DNA of 59,112 bases from Amycolatopsis circi (GCF_003385235.1 NZ_PQIA01000047.1:1-59112), one strand, 5' to 3'; shown: positions 50,045-58,154, counted from the first letter of the stretch. Notes: generated from the letters alone by a model not told the origin. Program-made: numbers and translations.

Positions 50045-50077
50045 AGCGTCGCAATCGGCACTGACGCGACGCTGACG
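50045..50077 (-). promoter_or_regulatory. Putative SARP-box promoter of the KASIII operon
   Basis: On the minus strand CGTCAGC (50077-50071) and CGTCAGT (50066-50060) are 11 bp apart, followed after 9 nt by GACGCT (50050-50045). The layout matches the two strong SARP promoters, but there are only two repeats and the -10 is poor. Confidence 0.55.
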
Positions 50078-50099
50078 CGCGGCTTTCAACCGGCTTCGC

Positions 50100-50444
50100 T
50101 CACCACAGCGCGACGGCGGTGAGCACGTGCACCGCACCCACTACCGAGCTACCCGCGATCATCCCGCGTTCCCCGCGGAACACGCCGATGCCGACGTCGC
50201 CCGCCTGCGCGACCGCGGCCGCGATCAAGACCACCGCGCTAACTGGTCCAGACCAGATCAACGGCACCACCGCGGCCGCACAACCCAGCGGCACGGCTCT
50301 CACCGCATACATCCAGCCGTAGAACCTCTCACCGCTCGTCGGCGCTTCGCTGTGGCTCAACGCCGCCGGTCGCACTGCCGCCACTATCGCGAAAGCGACG
50401 CTGACCATCGCGAGCACAGCGTTGGCCACCACTAAGACGATCAT
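50100..50444 (-). CDS. Small four-helix membrane protein (DUF4267-like)
   Basis: The 114-residue protein has about four hydrophobic segments, starting MIVLVVANAVLAMVSVAFAIV and with GWMYAVRAVPLG in the middle, as in DUF4267 proteins. ATG at 50444 has GAGG 7 nt upstream. It is divergent from a MarR regulator with a 60-bp shared promoter region, so it is probably the target of that regulator. Function unknown. Confidence 0.75.
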   Translation of the reverse strand: MIVLVVANAVLAMVSVAFAIVAAVRPAALSHSEAPTSGERFYGWMYAVRAVPLGCAAAVVPLIWSGPVSAVVLIAAAVAQAGDVGIGVFRGERGMIAGSSVVGAVHVLTAVALW

Positions 50445-50504
50445 TATTACCTCACTTATAAACTATTCACAGATTGCACTGTGCACGGATGATAGAGTAC
50501 CCGC
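50445..50504. promoter_or_regulatory. Shared promoter region with TGCAC-T-GTGCA operator
   Basis: The AT-rich gap between the divergent membrane-protein and MarR genes holds the perfect palindrome TGCAC-T-GTGCA at 50475-50485, a likely MarR site. TAGAGT at 50493-50498 is a candidate -10 only 6 nt before the MarR GTG, which implies a leaderless mRNA. Confidence 0.6.
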
Positions 50505-50963
50505 GTGGCGACCAGCAGCTCCTTGCCCGAGACCGCGGCCTTCCGGCTCATGGTGCTCGGCACCGACCTGGCGAACGATTTCGCCGAGCACCTGCGCGAA
50601 ACCGGCCTGACCCCCAAGCACCTCGGCACGCTCGCCATGGTCGAGCAGGGTTTCGCCACGACCCAGGACGACATCGCGAGACTCATGCGGGTGAGTCCCA
50701 GCCTGGTCGTCCGGCTGGCGGACCAGCTGGAGCAGCGCGACCTCATCGAGCGGCGGCGGGACCCGGCCAACCGGCGCAAGCACATCCTCACCGTCACCGA
50801 GGAAGGGAAGTCCCTGCTGGCCGAGATGGGTTCTCGCGCGGCGGCGGTCGACGCCGAACTGGACGCCCGGCTCGGCCGCCGGCTCGGCAGCCAGCTGAAC
50901 GAGGCGCTCGCGCGGCTGATGGGCGGACTCCTGGCGGACCGGCAGCGTCCCGGACCGCGGTGA
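50505..50963 (+). CDS. MarR-family transcriptional regulator
   Basis: This 152-residue winged-helix protein has a recognition region TQDDIARLMRVSPSLVVRLADQLEQRDLIERRRDPANRRKH... typical of MarR, including the wing Asp-Arg. GTG at 50505 is the first codon after a -10-like box. It is divergent from the small membrane protein gene and 37 nt ahead of an NAD(P)-binding protein gene. Probably a ligand-responsive repressor of this local unit. Confidence 0.9.
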   Translation: MATSSSLPETAAFRLMVLGTDLANDFAEHLRETGLTPKHLGTLAMVEQGFATTQDDIARLMRVSPSLVVRLADQLEQRDLIERRRDPANRRKHILTVTEEGKSLLAEMGSRAAAVDAELDARLGRRLGSQLNEALARLMGGLLADRQRPGPR

Positions 50964-51000
50964 TCAGCGGAATTCCGCTCGTCCGGCTACCGTCGCAAGC

Positions 51001-51897
51001 ATGCGCGCACTGGTCGCCGGAGCCTCGGGGTTCGTCGGCAGACGGTTGTGCCCGGCACTCGAAGAAGCCGGGCACGACGTGCTCGCCATGACCCGCCGCC
51101 CGGAGAACTACCGCGGCGCGGGCGAGGCGGTCCACGGCGACGTCGCGGACATCGGTTCCTTGCGGGACGCGCTCAAGAACGTCGAAGTCGCCTACTACCT
51201 GGTGCATTCCCTGGACAGCGCCGACTTCCAGCAGCGCGACGCCAGCGCGGCCCGCGCGTTCGCCCGCGCGGCGGCGGAGGCGGGAGTGCGCCGGATCGTC
51301 TACCTCGGCGGACTCGGGGACGACGGCGACTCGCTGTCGGAGCATCTGGCCAGCAGACGCGAGGTCGAACGGCTGCTGGCGGAGACCGGGGTGCCGGTGA
51401 CCGTGCTGCGCGCCGGGATCGTCATCGGGCACGGCGGCACGTCGTGGGAACTGACCCGCCAGCTCGTCGAGCACCTGCCCGCCATGATCACGCCGCGCTG
51501 GGTCGGCACGCGCACGCAGCCGATCGCGCTCGCCGACGTCGTCCGCTACCTCGCCGGCGTGCTGGAGCATCCGGAGACCGAGGGCCGGACGTTCGACATC
51601 GGCGGCCCCGAAGTGCTGACCTACCGGGACATGCTGCAGCGCGTCGCGACAATCGAGGGCAGGATGCTGCTGATCGTGCCCGTCCCGCTGCTCTCGCCCC
51701 GGCTGTCGTCCTACTGGCTTTCGCTGGTCACCGACATCGACGCCACGACCGGCCGCGCGCTGGTCGACTCGATGGGCAACGAGGTCGTCGTCCGCGACGA
51801 CGCCATCCGCCGGATCGTCGAATTCGAGCCGATGGGTTACAACGACGCCGTCCTGCAAGCGCTGGGAGAACGGGCAAGAAAACGGCAGGCCAGGTGA
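51001..51897 (+). CDS. NAD(P)-binding atypical SDR (NmrA/YwnB-like)
   Basis: This 298-residue protein has the N-terminal VAGASGFVGRRL NAD(P) motif, then GDVADIGSLRDALKNVEVAYYLVHSL and FDIGGPEVLTYRDM, as in atypical extended SDRs annotated as NAD(P)H-binding or oxidoreductase in actinobacteria. The Tyr-x-x-x-Lys catalytic pair is not evident (YLGGLGDD... region), so it may be a redox sensor or a non-catalytic binder. It overlaps the CPBP gene by 4 nt. Confidence 0.85.
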   Translation: MRALVAGASGFVGRRLCPALEEAGHDVLAMTRRPENYRGAGEAVHGDVADIGSLRDALKNVEVAYYLVHSLDSADFQQRDASAARAFARAAAEAGVRRIVYLGGLGDDGDSLSEHLASRREVERLLAETGVPVTVLRAGIVIGHGGTSWELTRQLVEHLPAMITPRWVGTRTQPIALADVVRYLAGVLEHPETEGRTFDIGGPEVLTYRDMLQRVATIEGRMLLIVPVPLLSPRLSSYWLSLVTDIDATTGRALVDSMGNEVVVRDDAIRRIVEFEPMGYNDAVLQALGERARKRQAR

Positions 51898-52490
51898 AGG
51901 CGTTGCTGAAGGCGGTGACCGCGGCGGGGTCCGGGCTGCTGGGCGCGTCGCTGGCCAGCAAACCGGGGTCGCGACGGTTCCAGGTGCTGACCGCGTCGGT
52001 CGCGGCGACCTGGTTCGCCGGTGCGCGAACTGCGGGGCCGGTGCCACGGGGTCGTACGGACGTCGTGCAGCCGGTAGTGGTGGGTGCGGGCGCCTTCGGG
52101 GTGTTCTACGGCTGTGCGCTGGTCGCTCGCCGGATTCCGTTGCTGCGCCGGGCAATCACCGGCGTGCTCGGCCACGCTCATCATGGCTCGACGCCAACGG
52201 TCGTGACGACTGCGCTCGTAACCGGTGCCGCTGAAGAGGTTTTCTTCCGCGGTGCGCTTTACGACGCTTTTGGTGCGCGAGAATCGACCGCGCTGTACGT
52301 GCTTTCCACGACATCGACACGGAATCCGGCGTTGGTGCTCGCGTCGGCGACGATGGGGACGCTTTTCACGCTGCAACGCCGGTGGGGCGGCGGCGTGCAG
52401 GCACCGTTGCTGACGCACGTGACCTGGTCCGCCCTGATGATCGGCTTCCTGCCGCGGCTTTTCCCGCCTCAGGAACCCAGGTCCAACTGA
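51894..52490 (+). CDS. CPBP-family intramembrane metalloprotease
   Basis: The 198-residue membrane protein carries the CPBP/CAAX motifs: GAAEEVFFRGALYD (Glu-Glu-x-x-x-Arg), then a Phe-Thr-rich helix and LLTHVTWSALM with the zinc His. GTG at 51894 overlaps the SDR stop. Its end overlaps the convergent monooxygenase gene by 22 nt. Members process prenylated or bacteriocin-like substrates; here no target is known. Confidence 0.85.
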   Translation: MKALLKAVTAAGSGLLGASLASKPGSRRFQVLTASVAATWFAGARTAGPVPRGRTDVVQPVVVGAGAFGVFYGCALVARRIPLLRRAITGVLGHAHHGSTPTVVTTALVTGAAEEVFFRGALYDAFGARESTALYVLSTTSTRNPALVLASATMGTLFTLQRRWGGGVQAPLLTHVTWSALMIGFLPRLFPPQEPRSN

Positions 52491-53662
52491 GGCGGAGTAG
52501 GTCCGTAGGCATTGGCGCGGGCGGCGCGAGCGCGGGCACCGGGAATGCCGGTGAGCAGCCGCAGCAGCCGATACGGCGGAGCGGCGGGACGACCGCGCTC
52601 CCTCGCGCGGGCGGCGCGTTGTTCAAGCCGGACTTGCTGAGCCTGCACCTGCCGGATCGCGTGTTCGCGTTCGGCTTGGACCCGCGCGAGGGCGGCATCG
52701 GACCGGTCCCGGACGAGGTGATTGGCCGCGGTGACGGCGTCCTGGACGGCCATCAGGATCCCGTTGCCGCCGACCGGCGAGATGACGTGCGCGGCGTCCC
52801 CGATGAGCAACAGGCCCGGCCGCCACCAGCGCTCCACCCTGGAGATGTCGACCGACAGCAGGGTCGTCTGGCTGAAATCGGTCAGCAGATCGGCGCGGTC
52901 GGCCAGCCACGGCACGTGGTCGGCGAGGAACGTCCGGATCGGACCGACGCCGCGTTCGCGGGCCTCTGCGTATCCGCCCTTGGGCAGGCTGTACCCGACC
53001 TGCCAGCCGTCTGTCCCGGCGAGCAGGCCGACGTAGTGGTGCCGTCCGAAGAAGAGGTCCACGTCGGCGTCCGGCGGGTCCTCGGGACGGTGCGGCAGCC
53101 GGAACCACAGCAGGTCGGTGGTAGCGCCGAGGGAGCGGGCCGGAGCGTCGGCTAGTCGCCGGATTCGGGAGAACCTCCCATCCGCACCGACCACGAGCGC
53201 GGCGGCCAAGTCATGGGTTCCGGCGTCGTCGCGGTAGCGGACGCCGATGATCCGGCCGTCTTCGCGGTTCAACTCGACGACGTTCGCTCCGGTGCGGACG
53301 CTCGCACTGGGCAGCGCGGCGGTTTCAGCAGCGAGGAAGTCGAGGAATTTCGCCTGCGGCATCAGGGCGACGTAGTTGTACGGCGAGGAGAGCTTGCCGT
53401 AGTCGGCAGTGGTGATCGACCCGGCCGGAGTGTGGAAGCGGAAGAAGCGCGCCTTGTGGTGCGGGAGGGCGAGCAGCCGGTCGGCCAGGCCGAGACTGTC
53501 GAGCAGTTCGAGGGTATAGGGGTGCAGCGAATCGCCCCGGAAGTCGCGGTCGAAGTCCTGATGCGCTTCCAGCAGCGTGACGGCGATTCCGGCCCGGCCG
53601 AGCAAGTACGCGAGCACCATCCCGCCTGGTCCGCCGCCCACGACGACCACGCGGTCCGTCAC
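52469..53662 (-). CDS. FAD-dependent monooxygenase (PHBH family)
   Basis: This 397-residue protein shows all three family motifs: VVVVGGGPGGMVLAYLLGRAG, VVGADGRFSRIRR and LLIGDAAHVISPVGGNG. Such enzymes hydroxylate aromatic or other substrates using NAD(P)H and O2. GTG at 53662 overlaps the stop of a 72-residue gene by 4 nt, and both are divergent from a MarR gene. The C-terminal 50 residues are Arg/Ala-rich. Tailoring of the cluster product is possible but the MarR context suggests a separate detoxification unit. Confidence 0.9.
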   Translation of the reverse strand: MTDRVVVVGGGPGGMVLAYLLGRAGIAVTLLEAHQDFDRDFRGDSLHPYTLELLDSLGLADRLLALPHHKARFFRFHTPAGSITTADYGKLSSPYNYVALMPQAKFLDFLAAETAALPSASVRTGANVVELNREDGRIIGVRYRDDAGTHDLAAALVVGADGRFSRIRRLADAPARSLGATTDLLWFRLPHRPEDPPDADVDLFFGRHHYVGLLAGTDGWQVGYSLPKGGYAEARERGVGPIRTFLADHVPWLADRADLLTDFSQTTLLSVDISRVERWWRPGLLLIGDAAHVISPVGGNGILMAVQDAVTAANHLVRDRSDAALARVQAEREHAIRQVQAQQVRLEQRAARARERGRPAAPPYRLLRLLTGIPGARARAARANAYGPTPPQLDLGS

Positions 53663-53877
53663 GCGACGCTCGTTTCCGACACGAGGCGCAAGACCGCCAT
53701 GGAATCCAGCTGCGCGGCGATCTCAGCCGCCGACGAGTCGGGTCCGACCGGAAACGCGGCGAGCGCCCACGGAGCCTGCACCGCGGCCAAATAAGCCGAA
53801 ATCACCGGGACCGCATCGGCGTCGAACAGCTCCATCTCGGCGCCGAGCCAGGCGACTTCGCTAGATTTTCTAGCCAT
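53659..53877 (-). CDS. Small unknown protein coupled to monooxygenase
   Basis: The 72-residue frame (MARKSSEVAW..., VPVISAYLAAVQAPWALAAFPVGPDSSAAEIAAQLDSMAVLRL) is not recognised. It looks real because its stop overlaps the monooxygenase start by 4 nt, it begins 8 nt after a TACGCT -10-like box, and its composition is protein-like with amphipathic helices. Codons 2-6 coincide with a MarR-type palindrome, so transcription would be blocked at the start site. Confidence 0.55.
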   Translation of the reverse strand: MARKSSEVAWLGAEMELFDADAVPVISAYLAAVQAPWALAAFPVGPDSSAAEIAAQLDSMAVLRLVSETSVA

Positions 53878-53912
53878 ACCGAGCAGCGTACCGGTTGGCT
53901 AGAACTTCTAGC
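53860..53912. promoter_or_regulatory. Two GCTAGAAnTTCTAGC-type operators for the MarR regulator
   Basis: GCTAGAACTTCTAGC at 53898-53912 is a perfect 7-1-7 palindrome; GCTAGATTTTCTAGC at 53860-53874 has 6-bp arms. They are 38 bp apart. One lies over the MarR promoter just upstream of TACTAT (53913-53918), the other within the first codons of the divergent small gene. Binding would repress both directions. Confidence 0.85.
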
Positions 53913-53924
53913 TACTATGCGACC

Positions 53925-54374
53925 GTGGCGAACGAGCAGGCGGCGCGCGAGGTCTCCCTGGCGGTCCGGCGACTGCTGCAAGCGGGCCGGGGCATGCAAG
54001 CGGCCTTGGCGCGCAGGCTGTCGCTGCGGGTCACCGACGTGCAAGCCATCGACCAGGTCGTTTCCAGCGCCGAGCCGATCGGCCCGGGCGAACTGGGCAA
54101 CCGGCTCGGCATCACCTCGGCGTCGGCGACCGTGCTGGTCGACCGGCTCGCCGCCGCCGGGCACCTGGCCCGGGCCGCCGATCCGGCCGACCGGCGGCGC
54201 GTCCACCTCCACGCCACCGACCACGCGCGCGAGGACGTCCGGACCGCGCTGGACCCGCTCGTGACCGAGATCGAAGCCATCACCGACCGGCTCGACCCCG
54301 AGCACGTCCCGGTGGTCCTGTCGTTCCTGGACGACGTCGCGGCTGCGATGCGCGCCTACGACCGTCAGCCCTGA
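53925..54374 (+). CDS. MarR-family transcriptional regulator (autoregulated)
   Basis: This 149-residue protein has a winged helix with recognition part GPGELGNRLGITSASATVLVDRLAAAGHLARAADPADRRRVHLH. GTG at 53925 follows TACTAT by 6 nt, so the transcript is probably leaderless; an in-frame TTG at 53895 lies inside the operator and is less likely. The two flanking palindromes point to autorepression and control of the divergent small protein and monooxygenase. It converges with the next gene with a 10-nt overlap. Confidence 0.9.
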   Translation: MANEQAAREVSLAVRRLLQAGRGMQAALARRLSLRVTDVQAIDQVVSSAEPIGPGELGNRLGITSASATVLVDRLAAAGHLARAADPADRRRVHLHATDHAREDVRTALDPLVTEIEAITDRLDPEHVPVVLSFLDDVAAAMRAYDRQP

Positions 54375-54982
54375 GCCAACCGCTCGAACCGCCGCTTGGT
54401 CAGCACAGTCCACCCGATAAGCCCGGCAAAGGCGACGATCAGCAGGGCCTGAGAGCAAGCCGCAGCGGTGTCGAACGGCAGCGTGTACACGCCCACGATG
54501 CGAAGCACCGAGTCGGCGGTCAGCCCGACGCCCCACACCAGCGAGATCTGGTACCAGCGCCGCCGCAGTGTCGCGCTGTCCGCCGCAGCGTCGAATTGAC
54601 GCTGCTGGTCGCCGCCCGCCGAGTGCGCTAAGCGTCGTGCCGCGTAGTACGCGAGCGGGCGGCCGAGCACACAGCTGCCGAGCAGGGCCACGCCAGCGCA
54701 GAAGGTGGTCACCGATTCCTTCGCCAGCAGCAAACGCGGATCGCCGGTGAGGAAGCTCAACCCGAGACCGAGGCCGAAAAGCAGCACGAGGAACGACGAG
54801 AACAGATCGATCCGGCGCTGCGCCACCGCGACCCAGATCGTCCGCAATCCCGCGACGATCGTGCCGATCAGCAGTGACACGTAGGCGCTCGCTCCGAGCA
54901 GGTTGGCCACGTAGTAGGCGACGACGGACAACCCGACGTCCAGGAACATCGTGGTGATCAGCGTGCGGGTGGACTTGGTCAT
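54365..54982 (-). CDS. VC0807-like integral membrane protein
   Basis: This 205-residue protein has about five to six hydrophobic helices. MTKSTRTLITTMFLDVGLSVVAYYVANLLGA and later RRWYQISLVWGVGLTADSVLRI are typical of the VC0807 family, whose function is unknown. ATG at 54982 has GGGGAG 6-7 nt upstream; the earlier start would add a tail without a ribosome site. Monocistronic. Confidence 0.78.
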   Translation of the reverse strand: MTKSTRTLITTMFLDVGLSVVAYYVANLLGASAYVSLLIGTIVAGLRTIWVAVAQRRIDLFSSFLVLLFGLGLGLSFLTGDPRLLLAKESVTTFCAGVALLGSCVLGRPLAYYAARRLAHSAGGDQQRQFDAAADSATLRRRWYQISLVWGVGLTADSVLRIVGVYTLPFDTAAACSQALLIVAFAGLIGWTVLTKRRFERLAQG

Positions 54983-55067
54983 GCCGTACTCCCCGATTTT
55001 GGCTTGTCCGATGGGATTCGGCACCGAACGCTACGGTCGCGGACTGCCGCCGTCTTGCCGCTGCGGA

Positions 55068-55126
55068 CGTATCCCGGGTGGAGAAATCCAGGCTCGGGTG
55101 GAGGGATTTCTCCACCCGCGGATACG
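55068..55126. promoter_or_regulatory. Long inverted repeat upstream of the second two-component operon
   Basis: A left arm at 55068-55089 and a right arm at 55104-55126 are complementary over 22 bp except for one extra base, with core GGTGGAGAAATCC. CGGGTGGAG is also directly repeated at 55075 and 55095. It is 80 nt ahead of the operon start, so it may be an operator or a leader hairpin. Confidence 0.6.
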
Positions 55127-55205
55127 CCGCGCACCGCACGACTCCGAAGCCGTTCCTCCGTAGATTTCTCGGCATCGGAACGGAAGCGAAAGGCAGGAAC
55201 AACTC

Positions 55206-55814
55206 ATGAGCGGACCCGTGGAGATCGTCCTGATCGTGGCGGCGGTCGGCTACCTGATGGTGCGGCGGATGATCGGCGAACCCGCGCAGGCCAAGCAGAT
55301 GCTCATCCTGCCCGCGGTGCTGTCCGTCGTCGGCCTCAGCACTTTGTCCGGCGAGGTGAAGACGGCCGCCTCGATGGTTTTCCTCGTCGGGACCGCGGCG
55401 ATCAGCGTCGTCCTCGGCATTCTGCGCGGGACGAGCGTCCGGATCTCCCGGCGCGACGGCACCGCCTTCGTCCGCTACACGGGAGTCACCGTCGCGCTGT
55501 GGGTGGCGAACATCGTGGTCAAGGTCGGCGTGAACCTCGCGCTCGACGCGTTCGACCCGCAGGACGCCGGCGGCGTCGCCAACAGCCTGCTGCTCACCCT
55601 CGGCGTCGGCATCCTCGCCGAAGGACTGGTCGTGCTCTACCGCGCACTGCGCGCCGGCCACCAGGTGATGTGGACCCGGGGCAGCGACGGCGCTCCCGGG
55701 CAGACCTCGCCGCTGCTGGACAACATCCAGCGCAACCTCAACGGCCGTCCGGCGGAGTGGAACACTCAGTCCGCCCGCGACGCCGCCCCGACGAGGAGGA
55801 ACCTGGTCCCATGA
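55206..55814 (+). CDS. Membrane protein of unknown function (CcdC/DUF1453-like)
   Basis: This 202-residue protein has about four membrane helices (SGPVEIVLIVAAVGYLMVRR, MLILPAVLSVVGL, SMVFLVGTAAISVVLG, SLLLTLGVGILAEGLVVLYRAL) and a conserved RRMIGEPAQAKQM cytoplasmic loop. The Pro/Asn-rich tail is hydrophilic. It overlaps the kinase start by 4 nt, so it may modulate that sensor. Family resemblance is tentative. Confidence 0.7.
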   Translation: MSGPVEIVLIVAAVGYLMVRRMIGEPAQAKQMLILPAVLSVVGLSTLSGEVKTAASMVFLVGTAAISVVLGILRGTSVRISRRDGTAFVRYTGVTVALWVANIVVKVGVNLALDAFDPQDAGGVANSLLLTLGVGILAEGLVVLYRALRAGHQVMWTRGSDGAPGQTSPLLDNIQRNLNGRPAEWNTQSARDAAPTRRNLVP

Positions 55815-56965
55815 GCACGCCGGACCAGCGGTCGCTGTCGCTTCTCGGGCAGTACCGGGACGAGCTGATCCAGCCCGTCCTCGTCCTCACCGCCATCGCT
55901 TGCACCGCGGTTCAGTGGCCGGGCGCGCAGATCGCGTACCGGCCATTGGCCTTGCCGCTGTTCGCACTCGCCTCGCTCGCCGGGATCGCCTCGCTGCTGC
56001 CCTGGACCCGGCTGGCCGAGAACCGGCAGATCGCCGTGATGAGCGTCTACATGCTGTTCGGCGCGCTGCTCCTGCCGCTGGCGCACGGAACGTTCGCGGC
56101 GATGTTCCCGTTCGTGGCCGCGTCCGCCTCGGGAGTCAAGCTCGCGTCCCGCCGGGCCGCGGTGACCATCGCGGTCGCCGGGACGGTCGTCGCGGCCGCC
56201 GCGACCTGGACGGTCGGACTGCTGTTCCCGGGCTTCCCGGTGTGGCCGGTGTGGGTGACCCTGGCCGTGGGCCTGCCGGTCGCGGTCGGCATCTCGCACC
56301 ACGACCGCCTCGACGCCGTCCGCAACGCGCAGCTCGCCGCGGCCGCCGCCCAGCGCGCCCGCGAGTCCGAAGCGCGCGAGGCAGCGCTCGTCGAGCGAGG
56401 CCGGATCGCGCGGGAGATCCACGACGTGCTCGGTCATTCGCTTTCCGGGATCGCGCTGCAATTGGACTTGGCCGATGCGCTGCGCGACAGAGGCCGCGAC
56501 GACGAGGCAGCTGCCGCCGTACGCAAGGCGCGCGCCATCGCCGTCGACTCGATCAACGAAACCCGCCGCGCGGTGCACGCGCTGCGCGAAGACACCTTGC
56601 CGCTGTCTGAGACGTTGTGCCAGCTCGCCGAACACGCGTCGGCTGAGTTTGTCGTCGAAGGCGAGGCCGGAGCGGTCGGCCCGGAGACCACGCACACGAT
56701 GGTCCGGGCGGCGCAGGAAGCGATGACCAACGCGGCCAAGTACGCGCCGGGCGCGACCCGCAGCCTGCGGCTGGCCTTCACCGCTGATCAGGTCAGGCTG
56801 ACCGTGCACAACGGGCCCGCGACCGAACCGCTGCGTGCCGAACTGGCCGGTGGTTCCGGGGTCGGGCTCGTCGGCATGCGCGAACGGGCCGCTCTCCTCG
56901 GCGGCACCCTGCAAGCTGGCCCGGCCGACGACGGCTGGACCGTGGAACTGGAGCTGCCTCGATGA
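55811..56965 (+). CDS. Sensor histidine kinase (HisKA_3)
   Basis: This 384-residue protein has five or six N-terminal helices (about 20-170), then ERGRIAREIHDVLGHSLSGIALQLDLA with the phospho-His in EIHDVLGH, and the ATPase box EAMTNAAKYAPGA and GSGVGLVGMRERA. It is the DesK/NarX-like type paired with a NarL regulator. ATG at 55811 and the next gene both overlap their upstream neighbours by 4 nt. Confidence 0.93.
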   Translation: MSTPDQRSLSLLGQYRDELIQPVLVLTAIACTAVQWPGAQIAYRPLALPLFALASLAGIASLLPWTRLAENRQIAVMSVYMLFGALLLPLAHGTFAAMFPFVAASASGVKLASRRAAVTIAVAGTVVAAAATWTVGLLFPGFPVWPVWVTLAVGLPVAVGISHHDRLDAVRNAQLAAAAAQRARESEAREAALVERGRIAREIHDVLGHSLSGIALQLDLADALRDRGRDDEAAAAVRKARAIAVDSINETRRAVHALREDTLPLSETLCQLAEHASAEFVVEGEAGAVGPETTHTMVRAAQEAMTNAAKYAPGATRSLRLAFTADQVRLTVHNGPATEPLRAELAGGSGVGLVGMRERAALLGGTLQAGPADDGWTVELELPR

Positions 56966-57618
56966 CCGACCGCCCGATCAGCCTCGTTGTCGTCGACGAC
57001 CAGGCGACTGTCCGCGAGGCGCTCGCGGTCATGCTCGACCTCGCGGAGGACGTCGACGTCGTGGCGACCGCGACCAACGGCGCCGAAGCGGTCGAGGCGG
57101 CACGGCAGCACCGTCCGGACGTGGTGCTGATGGACCTCAACATGCCGGTGCTGGACGGGGTGGCGGCGACCGGGCGCATCCGCGAAACCCTGCCGGAGAC
57201 CACGGTTCTCGTGCTGACGACGTTCGACGACGACAAATCGATCCTGGCCGCGCTGCAGGCGGGTGCGAGCGGCTACCTGACCAAGGAAGCCGACCGCACC
57301 ACGATCCTGCACGCCGTGCGCACCGCGGCACAGGGTCAGACCGTGCTCTCGCCTGAGGTGCAACGGCGGTTGCTCGCGCTGGCCGCCAAACCGGCCCCGC
57401 CCGCGGAACCGGATCTCTCGCTGACCGCGCGCGAACGGGAAATCCTCGGCCTGATCGGCGACGGGCTGCGCAATCCGGAAATCGCGGCCAAATTGGTCAT
57501 CAGCGAAGCCACCGTGAAAACCCACATCAACAACCTTTTCGCCAAAGCCGGTTTCCACTCGCGCGCCGACGCGGTCCGCTACGCACTCAACTACCAGAAC
57601 GGCCGGAACCAGCAATAA
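56962..57618 (+). CDS. NarL/LuxR-family response regulator
   Basis: This 218-residue protein has a receiver with VVVDDQATVRE, phospho-Asp in DVVLMDLNMPVLDG and Lys in YLTKEADR, then a C-terminal helix-turn-helix LTAREREILGLIGDGLRNPEIAAKL to ATVKTHINNLFAKAG. It is the last gene of the three-gene operon with membrane protein and kinase. Confidence 0.95.
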   Translation: MTDRPISLVVVDDQATVREALAVMLDLAEDVDVVATATNGAEAVEAARQHRPDVVLMDLNMPVLDGVAATGRIRETLPETTVLVLTTFDDDKSILAALQAGASGYLTKEADRTTILHAVRTAAQGQTVLSPEVQRRLLALAAKPAPPAEPDLSLTAREREILGLIGDGLRNPEIAAKLVISEATVKTHINNLFAKAGFHSRADAVRYALNYQNGRNQQ

Positions 57619-57707
57619 CTGAATCAACGCAAGGGTTTTTCCCGGTTTCCGCAATGACGCATCGATGCCGCATCCGCGACGCCCCGACCGGACAGCATGG
57701 GTCGCGA

Positions 57708-57729
57708 GGCGCACCATCCGAGGTGCGCC
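57708..57729. promoter_or_regulatory. Inverted repeat upstream of secreted-protein gene
   Basis: GGCGCACC-ATCCGA-GGTGCGCC is a perfect 8-bp inverted repeat with a 6-nt loop. It lies 90 nt after the response regulator stop and 22 nt before the next start. It could end the upstream operon or control the secreted protein. Confidence 0.5.
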
Positions 57730-57751
57730 CAGGCGCAAAGGAATATTCGTT

Positions 57752-58147
57752 ATGCTGCGATTCACTGGACCGGATTCTCTTTCCCGACGGGCGGCCAAGC
57801 CGTTCCTCGCCATCGCCCTGACGATCGCCGCCTTGTTCGCGGGCGCGAGCGTCGCCACCGCGGCCCCCGCCGTCCCCGCGCGGACCGGAACCGTCAGCTC
57901 AGCGGGTGCGGTCGCGGCGCCGAACACCACGCCGCCGGTGTTCAACTGCAGCTATTTCACCCGGGCCCCGTTCCACGACGCCGCCATCAGCTGTTCGGTC
58001 CAGGTCGGCGTGATGCGGGTTTACCTGGTCTGCTCGAACAATGGCCGGTCCTACGGCCCGGTCATGCGTGCGGGCAACACCTACCGTTTCGTTCTTTCCT
58101 GCGGGGGCGTGCCGCTGCGGACCATTAACTGGGAAGCCTTGTCCTAG
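57752..58147 (+). CDS. Small secreted protein
   Basis: The 131-residue protein begins with a Sec signal: charged n-region with KPF, hydrophobic LAIALTIAALFAGASV, and ATA-AP cleavage near residue 41. The mature part of about 90 residues has four Cys (NCSYFTRAPF, ISCSVQ, YLVCSNN, VLSCGG), which may form two disulfides. ATG at 57752 has AAAGGA about 9 nt upstream. Not recognised; it is followed by a strong terminator. Confidence 0.8.
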   Translation: MLRFTGPDSLSRRAAKPFLAIALTIAALFAGASVATAAPAVPARTGTVSSAGAVAAPNTTPPVFNCSYFTRAPFHDAAISCSVQVGVMRVYLVCSNNGRSYGPVMRAGNTYRFVLSCGGVPLRTINWEALS

Positions 58148-58154
58148 TCCGAAA

